Shown here in pieces: positions 30,358 through 41,449 of a stretch of 64,000 nt of DNA; the first letter of the stretch is position 1; the number at the start of each line of letters is the position of its first letter. Both the position numbers and the translations under genes were made by a program. Origin of the DNA: Parazoarcus communis SWub3 = DSM 12120 (GTDB lineage Bacteria; Pseudomonadota; Gammaproteobacteria; Burkholderiales; Rhodocyclaceae); assembly GCF_003226565.1 (NCBI RefSeq), contig NZ_QKOE01000007.1, positions 62,001 through 126,000 on the forward strand, read 5' to 3'. A model generated the notes under the pieces. That model was not told where the DNA came from and searched no databases. It worked only from the letters and a program-made list of their open reading frames with translations.

Positions 30358-30855
30358 TCAGTCGCGATCGGGGTCGTCGTTGATCAGGATGACGCGGCAG
30401 CCCAGGGGGCCGGCGAGCGAGGCAATGTGACTGCAGTGAGACAGTGCTGGCCGTGACGCGGGGGCGCCGGTAATGATCGCATCCACGCCATGATCGATAA
30501 TGGCACGGTAGAGCAGGGGCGAAAGCCCGCTAACATCGCTTAGCCAACATAGCGTGGGGGACAGCGACAGGCGCTGACTGAGACCGTCGAGCAAGATGGA
30601 TGAGGAGGCGGCTTCCGCGTCTTCTGCTGCGTCGGGTTCAAGTTGCAGCAGGCTGACTTGACTGGCCAGTCTTCCCGCGAGGGCGATGATGCGACGATGG
30701 TAGTGGTCGGTCGTCGTACAGAAGTCGGTTGCCAGCAGCATGTGGTGGTAGCGACGCGATGGGGCGGCTGGGTGCTGCAACGCATGGCGCGCAAGCAGGG
30801 GGGCTGACGTAGCGGGACGATCGGCGACGTCGAGTGCAGCAAACTGCATGATCAC
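30358..30855 (-). CDS. degenerate universal-stress-protein-like protein
   Basis: 165 residues. After about 35 unusual residues the sequence follows a Usp pattern: HHMLLATDFC (first strand), a helix HYHRRIIALAGRLASQVSLLQLE, then VDAIITGAPASRPALSHCSH and LGCRVILIND, matching the last strands of UspA folds. The ATP-binding glycine loop (G-2X-G-9X-G-S/T) is not conserved, so nucleotide binding is doubtful. GTG 30855 is preferred as start because GGAGG lies just upstream; an ATG is six bases further in. It is the first gene behind the sigma-54 promoter and precedes the CoA-transferase by 39 bp. Its role is unknown; the Usp label is a fold-level inference. Confidence 0.6.
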   Translation of the reverse strand: MIMQFAALDVADRPATSAPLLARHALQHPAAPSRRYHHMLLATDFCTTTDHYHRRIIALAGRLASQVSLLQLEPDAAEDAEAASSSILLDGLSQRLSLSPTLCWLSDVSGLSPLLYRAIIDHGVDAIITGAPASRPALSHCSHIASLAGPLGCRVILINDDPDRD

Positions 30856-30906
30856 GGGTCTCCTCCATGAAGGGTACGGCGCTTCTACGGGCCGTTAGCA
30901 GCGGAT

Positions 30907-30923
30907 AAGCAGATCGTGTGCCA
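30907..30923 (-). promoter_or_regulatory. sigma-54 (-24/-12) promoter of the usp-like/CoA-transferase operon
   Basis: On the minus strand the sequence reads TGGCAC-ACGAT-CTGCT. The GG and GC dinucleotides are exactly 10 bases apart, matching the sigma-54 consensus TGGCAC-N5-TTGCW at all but one position. It lies about 50 bp upstream of the GTG start and downstream of a gene for a sigma-54 activator. Confidence 0.85.
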
Positions 30924-31055
30924 GTCGGATAAGTTATTGATATTTATATATAGATTGTTTCTATTGGGTGCCGAGAGGTGGTAAGGTGTCTCGATTTTGA
31001 GACTTGATTGCCTGCGTAGCCCCGAGTTTATTCAGGTCTAGTTGGGGGTGTTTTT

Positions 31056-31068
31056 TAATTGATTGATT
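31056..31068 (-). promoter_or_regulatory. IHF-like site between enhancers and sigma-54 promoter
   Basis: TAATTGATTGATT on the plus strand matches the complement of the IHF consensus WATCAANNNNTTR at every fixed position. It stands between the distal activator sites and the promoter, the usual place for a DNA bend. The region is AT-rich, so chance matches are possible. Confidence 0.5.
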
Positions 31069-31100
31069 TTTTTTGATAAAAATATAATTGATTAACTGTC

Positions 31101-32540
<1,440 letters not shown>

Positions 32541-32634
32541 CGCGGGGCTCGTGGAGTAACTTCCCGAATATTAACAGTGTGGATGTGCTCATCCGTCGTT
32601 GTCGGCGGACCTTGCCCAGGCGCGGCAGGCTGTT

Positions 32635-32792
32635 GCTTCCGGGGGCAGACGTTCGCGGCCTTCGGCTCCCCGTAGCAGACAGCGCTGTGGCGGCGTCGGC
32701 ACAAACTCGGTCGCTGCGCGCCCTCAAACATGTGCCGCCTTGATTCCGCCACAACGCTGTCTGCTACGGCGCTCTCGACAGCCCCCGGAAGC
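32635..32792. repeat. 158-bp interrupted inverted repeat (REP/MITE-like)
   Basis: Nested inverted repeats lie in the 434-bp gap before clpB. The outer arms are 12 bp, perfect (32635-32646 with 32781-32792). The middle arms are 22 bp with one mismatch (32672-32693 with 32746-32767), and the inner arms are GGCACA/TGTGCC (32698-32703 with 32731-32736). As RNA it would fold into a long hairpin with side bulges. No convincing protein is encoded. It could be a repetitive extragenic palindrome, a small non-autonomous element or a structured RNA. The rest of the gap (32541-32634 and 32793-32913) shows nothing recognisable. Confidence 0.8.
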
Positions 32793-32913
32793 GACACCCC
32801 ACCGCACCTCGCCGAGCGCTCGTGCGAGTGCGGAGGAGAGGCAACGACGCATTTGCATTTCGGCGTGGGCCAGATGAGTGGGTGGAGACGATTCTGCTTT
32901 TTTTGCTGGAGCT

Positions 32914-32942
32914 CTTGAAGCGGCGGCGATGCCCCCCACATA
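32914..32942 (+). promoter_or_regulatory. sigma-32 heat-shock promoter of clpB
   Basis: CTTGAA (32914-32919) and CCCCACATA (32934-32942) are 14 bp apart, very close to the sigma-32 consensus CTTGAA-N13/14-CCCCATNTA. Predicted transcription start is about 25 bp before the clpB ATG. Confidence 0.85.
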
Positions 32943-32974
32943 GCCATCAACCCGATACTTACAGGACGTCAGCC

Positions 32975-35557
32975 ATGCGCTTCGACAAACTTACCACCAA
33001 GTTCCAGCAGGCGCTTGCCGATGCGCAAAGCCTTGCCCTGGGTAATGATCAACAGTTCATCGAGCCGCAGCACCTGCTGATGGCGATGCTTGGGCAGGAT
33101 GATGGTGGCACCCTCTCCCTGCTGCAACGGGCGGGTGTCAATGTGCCACCGCTGAAGTCGGCGCTGGCCAAGTCCCTTGAGCGTCTGCCCAAGGTCGAGG
33201 GCCACGGCGGTGAGGTGCAGGTCGGCCGCGACCTGACCAATCTGTTGAATCTGACCGACAAGGAAGCACAGAAGCGTGGCGACCAGTTCATTGCCAGCGA
33301 GATGTTCCTGCTCGTCCTCGCCGATGACAAGGGCGAGACGGGTCGCCTGGCCAAAGAGCATGGTCTGAATCGCAAGGCCATGGAGGCCGCGATCGAAGCC
33401 GTACGAGGCGGTGCCAGTGTTGGCAGCCAGGATGCCGAAGCCCAGCGTGAGTCGCTCAAGAAATACTGCCTGGATCTGACGGAGCGTGCCCGCAGCGGCA
33501 AGCTCGATCCGGTGATCGGACGCGACGACGAGATCCGCCGCGCGATCCAGATCCTGCAGCGCCGTACCAAGAATAATCCGGTGCTCATTGGCGAACCCGG
33601 CGTGGGCAAGACCGCCATCGTCGAAGGTCTGGCACAGCGCATCATCAACGACGAAGTGCCCGAAACCCTGAAGGGCAAGAAGGTGTTGTCGCTCGACATG
33701 GCAGCGCTGCTGGCGGGCGCCAAGTACCGTGGCGAGTTCGAGGAGCGTCTCAAGGCCGTGCTCAAGGAGATTGCTCAGGAAGAGGGTAAGGTCATCCTCT
33801 TCATTGACGAGATCCACACCATGGTCGGTGCTGGCAAGGCCGAAGGTGCAATGGACGCGGGCAACATGCTCAAGCCGGCGCTGGCACGTGGCGAGCTGCA
33901 CTGCATCGGCGCCACCACACTGGACGAATACCGCAAGTATATCGAGAAGGATGCGGCGCTCGAGCGCCGCTTCCAGAAGGTGCTGGTGGATGAGCCCACG
34001 GTGGAGGCCACGATCGCGATCCTTCGCGGCCTGCAGGAAAAATACGAGATCCACCATGGCGTCGATATTACCGACCCGGCGATTGTCGCTGCGGCGGAAT
34101 TGTCCAATCGCTACATCACCGACCGCTTCCTGCCGGACAAGGCCATCGATCTGATCGATGAGGCCGCAGCGCGGATCAAGATGGAGATCGACTCCAAACC
34201 TGAGGTGATGGACAAGCTCGATCGTCGCATGATCCAGCTCAAGATCGAGCGTGAAGCGGTCAAGAAGGAAAAGGACGAAGCCTCGCTGAAGCGCCTGCAA
34301 CTGATCGAGGACGAACTCACCAAGCTGCAGCGCGAGTACAACGACCTCGAGGAAGTGTGGAAGGCGGAGAAAGCCAAGGTGGCTGGCTCGGCACACATCA
34401 AGGAAGAGATTGATGCGCTGCGTGCGCAGATGGCTGATTTCCAGCGCAAGGGTCAGCTCGACAAGGTTGCCGAACTGCAATACGGCAAGCTGCCTCAGCT
34501 CGAGGGGCAGCTCAAGATGGCCGAGCAGGCGGGCGAAAATGCCACGCCCAACAAGTTGCTGCGTACTCAGGTGGGGGCCGAGGAGATTGCCGAGGTCGTG
34601 TCGCGTGCCACTGGCATCCCGGTCAGCAAGATGATGCAGGGCGAGCGCGACAAGCTGCTGCAGATGGAAGACAAGCTGCACCAACGCGTGGTCGGGCAGG
34701 ATGAGGCAGTGCGTCTGGTGTCGGATGCGATCCGGCGTTCGCGTGCGGGTTTGTCGGATGAGAATCGCCCGTACGGCTCCTTCCTGTTCCTGGGTCCCAC
34801 CGGTGTGGGCAAGACCGAGCTGTGCAAGACGCTGGCGAGCTTCTTGTTTGACTCGGAGGAGCACCTGATCCGCATCGACATGAGCGAGTTCATGGAGAAG
34901 CATTCGGTGGCCAGGCTGATTGGCGCACCCCCGGGCTACGTCGGTTACGAGGAGGGTGGCTACCTGACCGAGCAGGTGCGGCGCAAGCCTTACAGCGTGA
35001 TCCTGTTCGACGAGGTGGAGAAAGCGCATCCGGACGTGTTCAATGTGCTGCTACAGGTGCTGGATGATGGGCGCATGACCGATGGTCAGGGGCGTACGGT
35101 GGACTTCAAGAACACCGTGATCGTGATGACTTCCAACCTGGGAAGCCAGATGATCCAGCAGATGACGGGTGATGACTACGGGGTGATCAAGCTGGCGGTC
35201 ATGGCTGAGGTGAAAACCTATTTCCGGCCGGAATTCATCAACCGCATTGATGAAGTGGTGGTGTTCCACGCGCTGGACCAGAAGCACATTGCCGGCATTG
35301 CGCGCATTCAACTGCAGTACCTCGAAAAACGTCTCGCCCGACTGGAGATGGCGCTCCAGGTCAGTGATGCAGCGCTGGATGAGATCGCGCAGGCGGGTTT
35401 TGATCCGGTGTTTGGCGCCCGGCCGCTCAAGCGTGCCATTCAGGAGCGGATCGAGAACCCGCTGGCCAAAGCCATTCTGGAAGGTCGTTTTGCGGCGAAG
35501 GATCTGATCCGGGTCGACGTTGCGCAGGGCAAGCTGACGTTTTCCAAGGCGGGCTGA
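32975..35557 (+). CDS. clpB: ATP-dependent disaggregase ClpB
   Basis: 860 residues, normal for ClpB. Clp N-terminal double repeat (1-145), first AAA+ domain with Walker A GEPGVGKT (206-213) and the pore-loop segment [14 protein letters not shown], the ClpB-specific coiled-coil middle domain (about 405-525, with [20 protein letters not shown]), then the second AAA+ domain with GPTGVGKTE and the pore loop [13 protein letters not shown]. With DnaK it rescues aggregated proteins. ATG 32975 follows AGGA; the upstream in-frame extension is not protein-like. The sigma-32 promoter just upstream explains its control, and a terminator follows. Confidence 0.97.
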   Translation: MRFDKLTTKFQQALADAQSLALGNDQQFIEPQHLLMAMLGQDDGGTLSLLQRAGVNVPPLKSALAKSLERLPKVEGHGGEVQVGRDLTNLLNLTDKEAQKRGDQFIASEMFLLVLADDKGETGRLAKEHGLNRKAMEAAIEAVRGGASVGSQDAEAQRESLKKYCLDLTERARSGKLDPVIGRDDEIRRAIQILQRRTKNNPVLIGEPGVGKTAIVEGLAQRIINDEVPETLKGKKVLSLDMAALLAGAKYRGEFEERLKAVLKEIAQEEGKVILFIDEIHTMVGAGKAEGAMDAGNMLKPALARGELHCIGATTLDEYRKYIEKDAALERRFQKVLVDEPTVEATIAILRGLQEKYEIHHGVDITDPAIVAAAELSNRYITDRFLPDKAIDLIDEAAARIKMEIDSKPEVMDKLDRRMIQLKIEREAVKKEKDEASLKRLQLIEDELTKLQREYNDLEEVWKAEKAKVAGSAHIKEEIDALRAQMADFQRKGQLDKVAELQYGKLPQLEGQLKMAEQAGENATPNKLLRTQVGAEEIAEVVSRATGIPVSKMMQGERDKLLQMEDKLHQRVVGQDEAVRLVSDAIRRSRAGLSDENRPYGSFLFLGPTGVGKTELCKTLASFLFDSEEHLIRIDMSEFMEKHSVARLIGAPPGYVGYEEGGYLTEQVRRKPYSVILFDEVEKAHPDVFNVLLQVLDDGRMTDGQGRTVDFKNTVIVMTSNLGSQMIQQMTGDDYGVIKLAVMAEVKTYFRPEFINRIDEVVVFHALDQKHIAGIARIQLQYLEKRLARLEMALQVSDAALDEIAQAGFDPVFGARPLKRAIQERIENPLAKAILEGRFAAKDLIRVDVAQGKLTFSKAG

Positions 35558-35586
35558 GTCTCAGGGGGCCAGATTGGCCAAAGTGT

Positions 35587-35622
35587 AAAAGAGGTGCCCG
35601 GATCCGTTCGGGCGCCTCTTTT
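35587..35622. terminator. bidirectional intrinsic terminator after clpB
   Basis: AAAAGAGGTGCCCG and CGGGCGCCTCTTTT form a stem with one mismatch around an 8-nt loop. A run at one end and T run at the other let it serve both clpB and the convergent GGDEF-EAL gene. Confidence 0.88.
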
Positions 35623-35658
35623 GCTTGTGGGGGGCTGGTGACGACGCTGGTTCGCCTG

Positions 35659-38600
35659 TCAGCCCAATGCCTCAGGCGCAATGGTTTCAAACTCGCCAAC
35701 CCATACTTCAAGCGCCTCTGCTGCCAGTGGGCGCGAGTAAAGAAAGCCTTGCAGAGCGTTGCAGCCCCGGGTGACAAGGTAGTCACGTTGAGCTGGGGTT
35801 TCCACTCCCTCAGCGACCACATCAAGCCCGAGTGCCTGTGCCAGAGACAGCGTTGCCGAGGTGACCGCGGCGTCCTCTGCATCGCTTGGCAAGTCCTTGA
35901 CGAAGGATCGGTCGATCTTCAACCGTGAGATCGGCAGTCGTTTCAGGTAAGACAGGCTGGAGTAGCCGGTGCCAAAGTCGTCCAGCGCCAGCGTCAGGCC
36001 CAGGGCGCATAGTGCGTCCAGGCGACCGATCAAGTGGTCGTCAGGCTGCATCAGGGCGCTTTCGGTAATTTCAAGTTCGATGCAGCGGGCATCAGCTCCC
36101 GTATCCTCCAGGGCGCGGGCGACGGTGTCGACGAAGTCGTTGCGCCGGAACTGCAGCGCCGAGATATTGACTGCAAGCTGAATATTGCCTACGGCGCTGT
36201 CGCGCCAGCGCACTTGCTGGCGGCACGCCTCGCGCAGCACCCATTCACCCAGAGGAACGATCAGGCCACTGTCTTCGGCAACCGGGATGAACTGTGCGGG
36301 TGGCACCAGGCCGAGATCGGGGTGCTCCCATCGCACCAAGGCCTCGCAGCCACTGATTCTGCCGCTGGCTGCGTCGATCTGAGGCTGATAGTGCAATATC
36401 AGTTCGTTGCGCTCGATGCCGCGACGCAAGGCGTTTTCGAGCATCAGTCGCTCAAACGCACGGGTGTTCATCTCAGGCACGAAGAACTGGTAATTGTTGC
36501 GACCTGCCGCCTTGGCGCCGTACATGGCAGTGTCAGCATGCTTGAGCAGGGTATCAACGTCATTGCCATCGTTGGGATAGAGCGCAATACCGATGCTGAC
36601 CGAAGGCGACAAATCGTGCCCTTCGATATGCACCGTGTCGGCCATGGCGGCCAGTAGCTTGCGCGCAACCAGCGCTGCGTCGTCGGGTCGGTGCAGGCGA
36701 GGCAGTAGTGCGACGAATTCGTCGCCGCCCAGGCGTGCAAGGACGTCCTCCTCGCGCAGGCATCCGGAAAGCCGTCGCGCGACTGCCGCCAGTAGTCTGT
36801 CGCCAACCGGGTGGCCAAGCGAATCATTGACCGTCTTGAAGTGGTCAAGGTCGAGAAACAGCACCCCCAGCGTGTCGCCATGGCGGTGGGCCAGCATCAG
36901 GGCGGCCTGAGCGTGCTTCATCCACGCCCCGCGGTTGGGCAGGCCCGTCAGGCCGTCGAAATGAGCAAGGTACTGGATGTGTGCCTCAGCTTCGCGGGCT
37001 GCGGTGACGTCCTGCACGGTGCCGCGAATCCTGTGCAGTTGTCCATGCCGCCACTCGCTCTCGATCTGGAACTGCAGTGTGTAGGGTGAGGCGTCCGCAA
37101 GTCCGCAGTCGAAGGTAACGTGTCCAGGCTGTTGGGCGAGCGCTTCTATGGCCTGTGCGAGCTTCTCCCGGTCTGTTTCGTGGAGGCAGGTGCTCAGGTC
37201 TTCCAAGGTCGTCAGGGGCTGATTGTGGTACAGCACCTGATGGAGTTCCTCGGAGCAGGTCAGTGGCGCGCCAGGAAAGAGCATCTCCCAGCTGCCCATC
37301 CGGGCGATACGCTGAGCATCGGCCAGTGCAGCCTGCTTTTCGGTCAGTTGCTCGGTTGCGGCAGCCAGCTCGGCGGTGCGCTGATCCACCAGGGAGGCAA
37401 TGCGGCGGGTGTTGCCGGTGGTGATCAACAGGAAGGCGCCCAGCATGCCGACCGCCAGCATGCCGATCGCCACCGTTCCCCACGCGGTCCAGCTGCGTAT
37501 TCCGTCAAGGTAGGCTTGTCCTGCACGCAGGCGGACGTCCCACAGGCGACCGCCAAACTCGATGGTGCGCACCCCATGGGTCTGCCGCGCCAGCCATTCG
37601 TACTGGTCGCAGTTGCGTGGTCCGGAGAGCCGGCGGTTGCCCTCCTGACCGGCGCGATCGACCAGGCAGAACTCGATACCCGTGCGCTGGGCCAGTTCGC
37701 GTGCTCCGGCGGTGGAGTCATCCATCCGGAACACGCCGGAAACGACCCCGGACAGTCGAGGGGTCTGATCGCCTTCAGCGGGCCGGTCGAAGGCAGCCAG
37801 GTACACGACGACGCCACGCTGTTCGCTGTTTTCCTGAACCAGCCTGATTCCTTCTGTGGCTACCGGCAGACCGCTGACCTGCGTACTGTGGATGGCCTGG
37901 GCCGTAGCCGGAAGGGACAAGGGGTTCAGACCAAGTACTGTGCGGTTGTTGTTGATCGGCTCGACGTAGGTGATGGGAAGATAGTCGTCGGCGGGTGGCG
38001 CGGGGAAGGTTCGGCCCTCGGCATCGCGGCCGAGGATACGGAAATCCAACCCGTCGGCCCGACTGATTGCGCGTTCGAAGTCGGCTCGCTCCGCATGGGT
38101 GATGTACGGGCTCCAGCCAAAGTTCTGCGTGCCAGGATAGCGCTTCAGCCAGGGGGTGACGAAGGTACTGAATTCCGTGCGGTTGACCTCATCGCTGACA
38201 GTCATCAGCCGTTCGATCGACTGCATCATGTCGATCTGGACTTCCAGCCGCTTGTTGATCACGCTGGTAATGTGTTCGATATCGCGGTTGAACTGGGTCT
38301 GGATGCGGAGATCTTCCCAGTTGCGGACGTGATGCACCACAAAGGCCAGCAGGCCGATGGCGAGCCCCAGCGGGATGATCACGCCCATGCGGCGGCCGCG
38401 CCAGGCCTCTGCGGGTTGGCCGAACAGCACGAACATCAAGGGGGCGGCAATCATCACGCCCAGTGCGTCGCCCAGCCACCAGTTCCACCAGTTGAAGGTG
38501 ACTTCGGATGACGGAATGGTACCGAAGTGGTGGAGCAGGGGGACCGAGATGCTCGGGCTGATCAGACAGCTGAGTGGTGCGATCACGCCAAGAAACCGCA

Positions 38601-38949
38601 GGATGGCCTTTGGCGCATCGAGAGGGTTGGGAAAGCCGATCAGACGTCGTGCGAGCGCGGCGCCGACGATTGCCTGCAGGGTCGCGCCGAGGGGCACCAG
38701 CGATGCCCCCACGGAACTGCTCAGGGTAACGCCGGTATGGACCTGGGCTGCGATCTGGACGAGCAAGGACCCAAGCAGCACGCCCGGCCACAGACGCAGC
38801 CCGAAAATCAACAAGGCCGACAGCGCAATGCCGGCGGACGGAAAGATTGGCGCAGCGTAGCCGGGGGGTACGGCAAGCTTGAGGGCCGCCCAGCCAAAGG
38901 CACCGTAGGCAAGGGCCAGGGCGACAATCCGGAGTAAGTTGGAAGACAT
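35659..38949 (-). CDS. membrane MASE1-CHASE-GGDEF-EAL cyclic-di-GMP protein
   Basis: 1096 residues. Residues 1 to about 290 form a multi-span MASE1 sensor (GYAAPIFPSAGIALSALLIF, TFNWWNWWLGDALGVMIAAP). A periplasmic CHASE domain (about 245-480; RYPGTQNFGWSPYI, VTYVEP-like PITYVEPINNNR) ends at a membrane span near 500. A PAS-like segment (about 540-650), a GGDEF domain with intact RLGGDEFVALL near 740, and an EAL domain with intact CEALVRWEHP near 867 and DDFGTGYSSLSYLKRLP follow. Both catalytic signatures look complete, so it may make or degrade c-di-GMP. The ATG at 38949 is chosen because the open frame upstream is low-complexity and overlaps the opposite gene. Confidence 0.9.
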   Translation of the reverse strand: MSSNLLRIVALALAYGAFGWAALKLAVPPGYAAPIFPSAGIALSALLIFGLRLWPGVLLGSLLVQIAAQVHTGVTLSSSVGASLVPLGATLQAIVGAALARRLIGFPNPLDAPKAILRFLGVIAPLSCLISPSISVPLLHHFGTIPSSEVTFNWWNWWLGDALGVMIAAPLMFVLFGQPAEAWRGRRMGVIIPLGLAIGLLAFVVHHVRNWEDLRIQTQFNRDIEHITSVINKRLEVQIDMMQSIERLMTVSDEVNRTEFSTFVTPWLKRYPGTQNFGWSPYITHAERADFERAISRADGLDFRILGRDAEGRTFPAPPADDYLPITYVEPINNNRTVLGLNPLSLPATAQAIHSTQVSGLPVATEGIRLVQENSEQRGVVVYLAAFDRPAEGDQTPRLSGVVSGVFRMDDSTAGARELAQRTGIEFCLVDRAGQEGNRRLSGPRNCDQYEWLARQTHGVRTIEFGGRLWDVRLRAGQAYLDGIRSWTAWGTVAIGMLAVGMLGAFLLITTGNTRRIASLVDQRTAELAAATEQLTEKQAALADAQRIARMGSWEMLFPGAPLTCSEELHQVLYHNQPLTTLEDLSTCLHETDREKLAQAIEALAQQPGHVTFDCGLADASPYTLQFQIESEWRHGQLHRIRGTVQDVTAAREAEAHIQYLAHFDGLTGLPNRGAWMKHAQAALMLAHRHGDTLGVLFLDLDHFKTVNDSLGHPVGDRLLAAVARRLSGCLREEDVLARLGGDEFVALLPRLHRPDDAALVARKLLAAMADTVHIEGHDLSPSVSIGIALYPNDGNDVDTLLKHADTAMYGAKAAGRNNYQFFVPEMNTRAFERLMLENALRRGIERNELILHYQPQIDAASGRISGCEALVRWEHPDLGLVPPAQFIPVAEDSGLIVPLGEWVLREACRQQVRWRDSAVGNIQLAVNISALQFRRNDFVDTVARALEDTGADARCIELEITESALMQPDDHLIGRLDALCALGLTLALDDFGTGYSSLSYLKRLPISRLKIDRSFVKDLPSDAEDAAVTSATLSLAQALGLDVVAEGVETPAQRDYLVTRGCNALQGFLYSRPLAAEALEVWVGEFETIAPEALG

Positions 38950-39023
38950 GGCCCGCAGTATATCGAAGGGAAGACAGGCCCGGTTTGCCGGAGAAGCGTT
39001 GCCAGCTTTGTTATGATCACCCC

Positions 39024-39911
39024 ATGAAACCCAGTCGAAGCCGTTTTCTGAATGTCCGGGGGCTGTCCTGTCATCTCCGCGAGTGGGGAGACGAGGGCGC
39101 ACCCAAACTCTTTCTGTTACATGGTTGGATGGACGTATCGGCGTCTTTCCAGTTCGTAGTCGATGCGCTGCCGGGCAACTGGCATGTGATTGCGCCGGAC
39201 TGGCGTGGTTTCGGCTTGTCTGGACGGTGCGGCGATGCCTACTGGTTTCCGGACTACCTTGGCGATCTGGATGCCATCCTCGAATACTGCCAGCCCGATG
39301 AGCCGGTGCGCCTGGCTGGACATAGCATGGGCGGCAACGTGGCCTTGATGTACGCCGGCATCCGGCCCCAGCGAGTGGCCCGTGTTGCGGCGCTGGATGC
39401 CTTCGGCCTGGTTGACCGTCCGGCCAGCGATGCACCAGGGCGTTACGAAAAGTGGCTTGGCGAGTTGCGAGCGCCGGTTGCCTTCCGTCCTTACCGTGAC
39501 CTGGATGGGTTGGCTGCGCGCCTGTGTCGCGAAAATCCGCGGCTCGACCCTGAGCGCGCCAGGTGGCTCGCGCAGCATCTTGGCGAGGATGATGGTTGTG
39601 GCGGGGTCACGGTGGCGGGAGATCCTGCTCACCGTCGGATCAACCCGGTGCTTTATCGTCGTGCGGAGGCCGAAGCTTGCTGGCGGAGGGTGCTTTCGCC
39701 GGTGCTGTGGGTGGAGCCGGAAGATCAATCACTGCGCCAGCGTATTGGCGTGGACGACGCGCAGTACGAGCAGGCAATGGCCTGCTTCAGGGATCTGCAC
39801 CTCGAGCGCATTGCCGATGCAGGACACAATCTGCACCACGATCAGCCAGAACGGCTTGCGATCTGCCTGTCGTCGTTCATGATGGCGCCCGACCGTGAGG
39901 AAATGTCATGA
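39024..39911 (+). CDS. alpha/beta-hydrolase
   Basis: 295 residues. The fold shows KLFLLHGWMDVSASFQFVVD (oxyanion HG), VIAPDWRGFGLSG, the nucleophile elbow GHSMGG, a cap region (about 130-210), and the catalytic histidine late in ADAGHNLHHDQPE. It resembles the serine esterase/haloperoxidase-like group; the substrate is unknown. ATG 39024 has no clear ribosome-binding site, and a TATGAT at 39012-39017 is very close to it. The stop overlaps the next start (ATGA), so it is translated with the PHP gene. Confidence 0.85.
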   Translation: MKPSRSRFLNVRGLSCHLREWGDEGAPKLFLLHGWMDVSASFQFVVDALPGNWHVIAPDWRGFGLSGRCGDAYWFPDYLGDLDAILEYCQPDEPVRLAGHSMGGNVALMYAGIRPQRVARVAALDAFGLVDRPASDAPGRYEKWLGELRAPVAFRPYRDLDGLAARLCRENPRLDPERARWLAQHLGEDDGCGGVTVAGDPAHRRINPVLYRRAEAEACWRRVLSPVLWVEPEDQSLRQRIGVDDAQYEQAMACFRDLHLERIADAGHNLHHDQPERLAICLSSFMMAPDREEMS

Positions 39912-40738
39912 ACGTCGATCTGCATTGTCATTCCACTGTATCGGATGGCTGGCTGGCGCCGGATGAGGTGGTCAGGCGCGCGGCGGCAAATGGTGTCGAA
40001 TTGCTTGCATTGACTGATCACGACGAGGTCGGCGGCGTTGCGTTGGCTGCTGAAGCTGCGCGTGAGGTGGGAATCGGCTTCGTGCCCGGGGTTGAAATCT
40101 CGGTGTCGTTTGCTGGTGAGACCATCCACGTCGTAGGTCTGGCGATCGATCCGGACAACCCGGTGTTGCTGGCGGGCCTGAAGCAGGTGAGAGGCGGGCG
40201 GGATGCCCGTGCGCAGGCGATGTCAGCCGAACTGGAGAAGGTGGGCATACGCGACGCCCTTGCCGGTGCGAGGCGCTTTGCTCGTAATCCGGCCCTGGTC
40301 AGCCGGGCTCACTTTGCCCGGCATTTGGTCGCAAGCGGGGTGATGCCTGACGTCAAGACTGTTTTCGATCATTACCTGGTCCGGGGGCGGCCCGGCTTTG
40401 TCGAGCATGAGTGGGCAGCGCTTGAGGATGCGGTGGGGTGGATCACTGCGGCGGGTGGGGTGGCTGTTGTGGCTCACCCGGCCCGCTACCGTCTGTCTGG
40501 CGCTGATCTCGAGCGGCTGTTCGATCGCTTCGTTGCGGCGGGAGGCGAGGCGGTCGAGGTGGTGTCCGGGGCGCACTCCGAAGACGAAATGCGGCGTTTT
40601 GCTACTTTGGCCAGGCGACGCGGACTATTGGCCTCGCGCGCGTCCGATTTTCATGGCGTGGATGAAAGCCCTGTGGATCTCGGATGCTGCAATCCGCTAC
40701 CTCCCGATCTTGTACCCGTGTGGTCACGGTTCAGTTGA
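39908..40738 (+). CDS. PHP-domain phosphoesterase (YciV/RNase AM type)
   Basis: 276 residues. PHP metal-binding motifs are DLHCHSTVSDG (4-14), LTDHDEVGG, GVEISVSF, HPARYRL and SRASDFHG. The family includes E. coli YciV (TrpH, RNase AM), a 5'-exonuclease that trims rRNA 5' ends, and 3',5'-nucleoside bisphosphate phosphatases. In E. coli yciV lies next to yciO, as here, which supports this assignment. It is coupled to the hydrolase gene by a 4-base overlap. Confidence 0.88.
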   Translation: MNVDLHCHSTVSDGWLAPDEVVRRAAANGVELLALTDHDEVGGVALAAEAAREVGIGFVPGVEISVSFAGETIHVVGLAIDPDNPVLLAGLKQVRGGRDARAQAMSAELEKVGIRDALAGARRFARNPALVSRAHFARHLVASGVMPDVKTVFDHYLVRGRPGFVEHEWAALEDAVGWITAAGGVAVVAHPARYRLSGADLERLFDRFVAAGGEAVEVVSGAHSEDEMRRFATLARRRGLLASRASDFHGVDESPVDLGCCNPLPPDLVPVWSRFS

Positions 40739-40770
40739 TTCCTTTCGCAATCCATACAAAACAATAACTC

Positions 40771-41403
40771 ATGGCTCAGTTCTTCTCACTTCATCCCGAG
40801 CAGCCTCAGGCGCGCCTGATCAGGCAGGCGGCTGAGATCATTCGCGGTGGCGGGCTGGTGGTGTTCCCGACCGATTCGGCGTATGCGTTGGGCGGGCACA
40901 CCGGTGATGCGGCCCTGCTTGAGCGTATTCGCAGGATACGTGGCGTCGACGACCGGCATCACTTCACCTTGCTCTGTCGCGATCTGTCTGAAATCTCCAC
41001 ATACGCACGCGTGGATAATTCGCAGTATCGATTGCTCAAGGCCACGACGCCGGGGCCTTACACCTTCATTCTGGAGGCCACGCGCGAATTGCCTCGGCGC
41101 TTGTTGCATCCGAAGCGCAAGACCATTGGTTTGCGTGTGCCTGAGCATACCGTGGTGTCCGCGCTGCTGGCTGAACTGAATGAGCCGATGCTGTCATCGA
41201 CCTTGCTGTTGCCCGGTGAGGATTTGCCGCTGACTGACGTCGAGGAGATTCGCGAGCGCCTGGAGAAACAGGTCGATCTCATTATCGAGGCGGGTTTCTG
41301 CGGTCCTGAAGCAACTTCCGTGATCGATCTCACCGGCGGTGCCCCCACGCTGGTGCGCGCCGGGCGAGGTGATCTGACGCCCTTCGGTCTGGATGCTGGG
41401 TAG
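40771..41403 (+). CDS. yciO: YciO/Sua5/YrdC-family protein
   Basis: 210 residues with the YrdC fold: GGGLVVFPTDSAYALGG, a nucleotide-binding KATTPGPYTFILEATRELPR, and a late SVIDLTGGAPTLVRAGRGD. The YrdC/TsaC group makes threonylcarbamoyl-AMP for tRNA t6A; the YciO branch has much weaker activity and an uncertain role. Adjacent order PHP-yciO matches E. coli. Distinguishing it from TsaC rests on length and neighbourhood. Confidence 0.85.
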   Translation: MAQFFSLHPEQPQARLIRQAAEIIRGGGLVVFPTDSAYALGGHTGDAALLERIRRIRGVDDRHHFTLLCRDLSEISTYARVDNSQYRLLKATTPGPYTFILEATRELPRRLLHPKRKTIGLRVPEHTVVSALLAELNEPMLSSTLLLPGEDLPLTDVEEIRERLEKQVDLIIEAGFCGPEATSVIDLTGGAPTLVRAGRGDLTPFGLDAG

Positions 41404-41449
41404 TGCCCCGGGGCTCTGCTAGAATGGCGAGCTTTCGACCGTACCGTTC

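Noticed and set aside
38950-39435. Upstream extension of the GGDEF-EAL reading frame
   Set aside because: Low-complexity His/Arg/Pro sequence overlapping the opposite hydrolase gene; the MASE1 domain begins right after the ATG at 38949.
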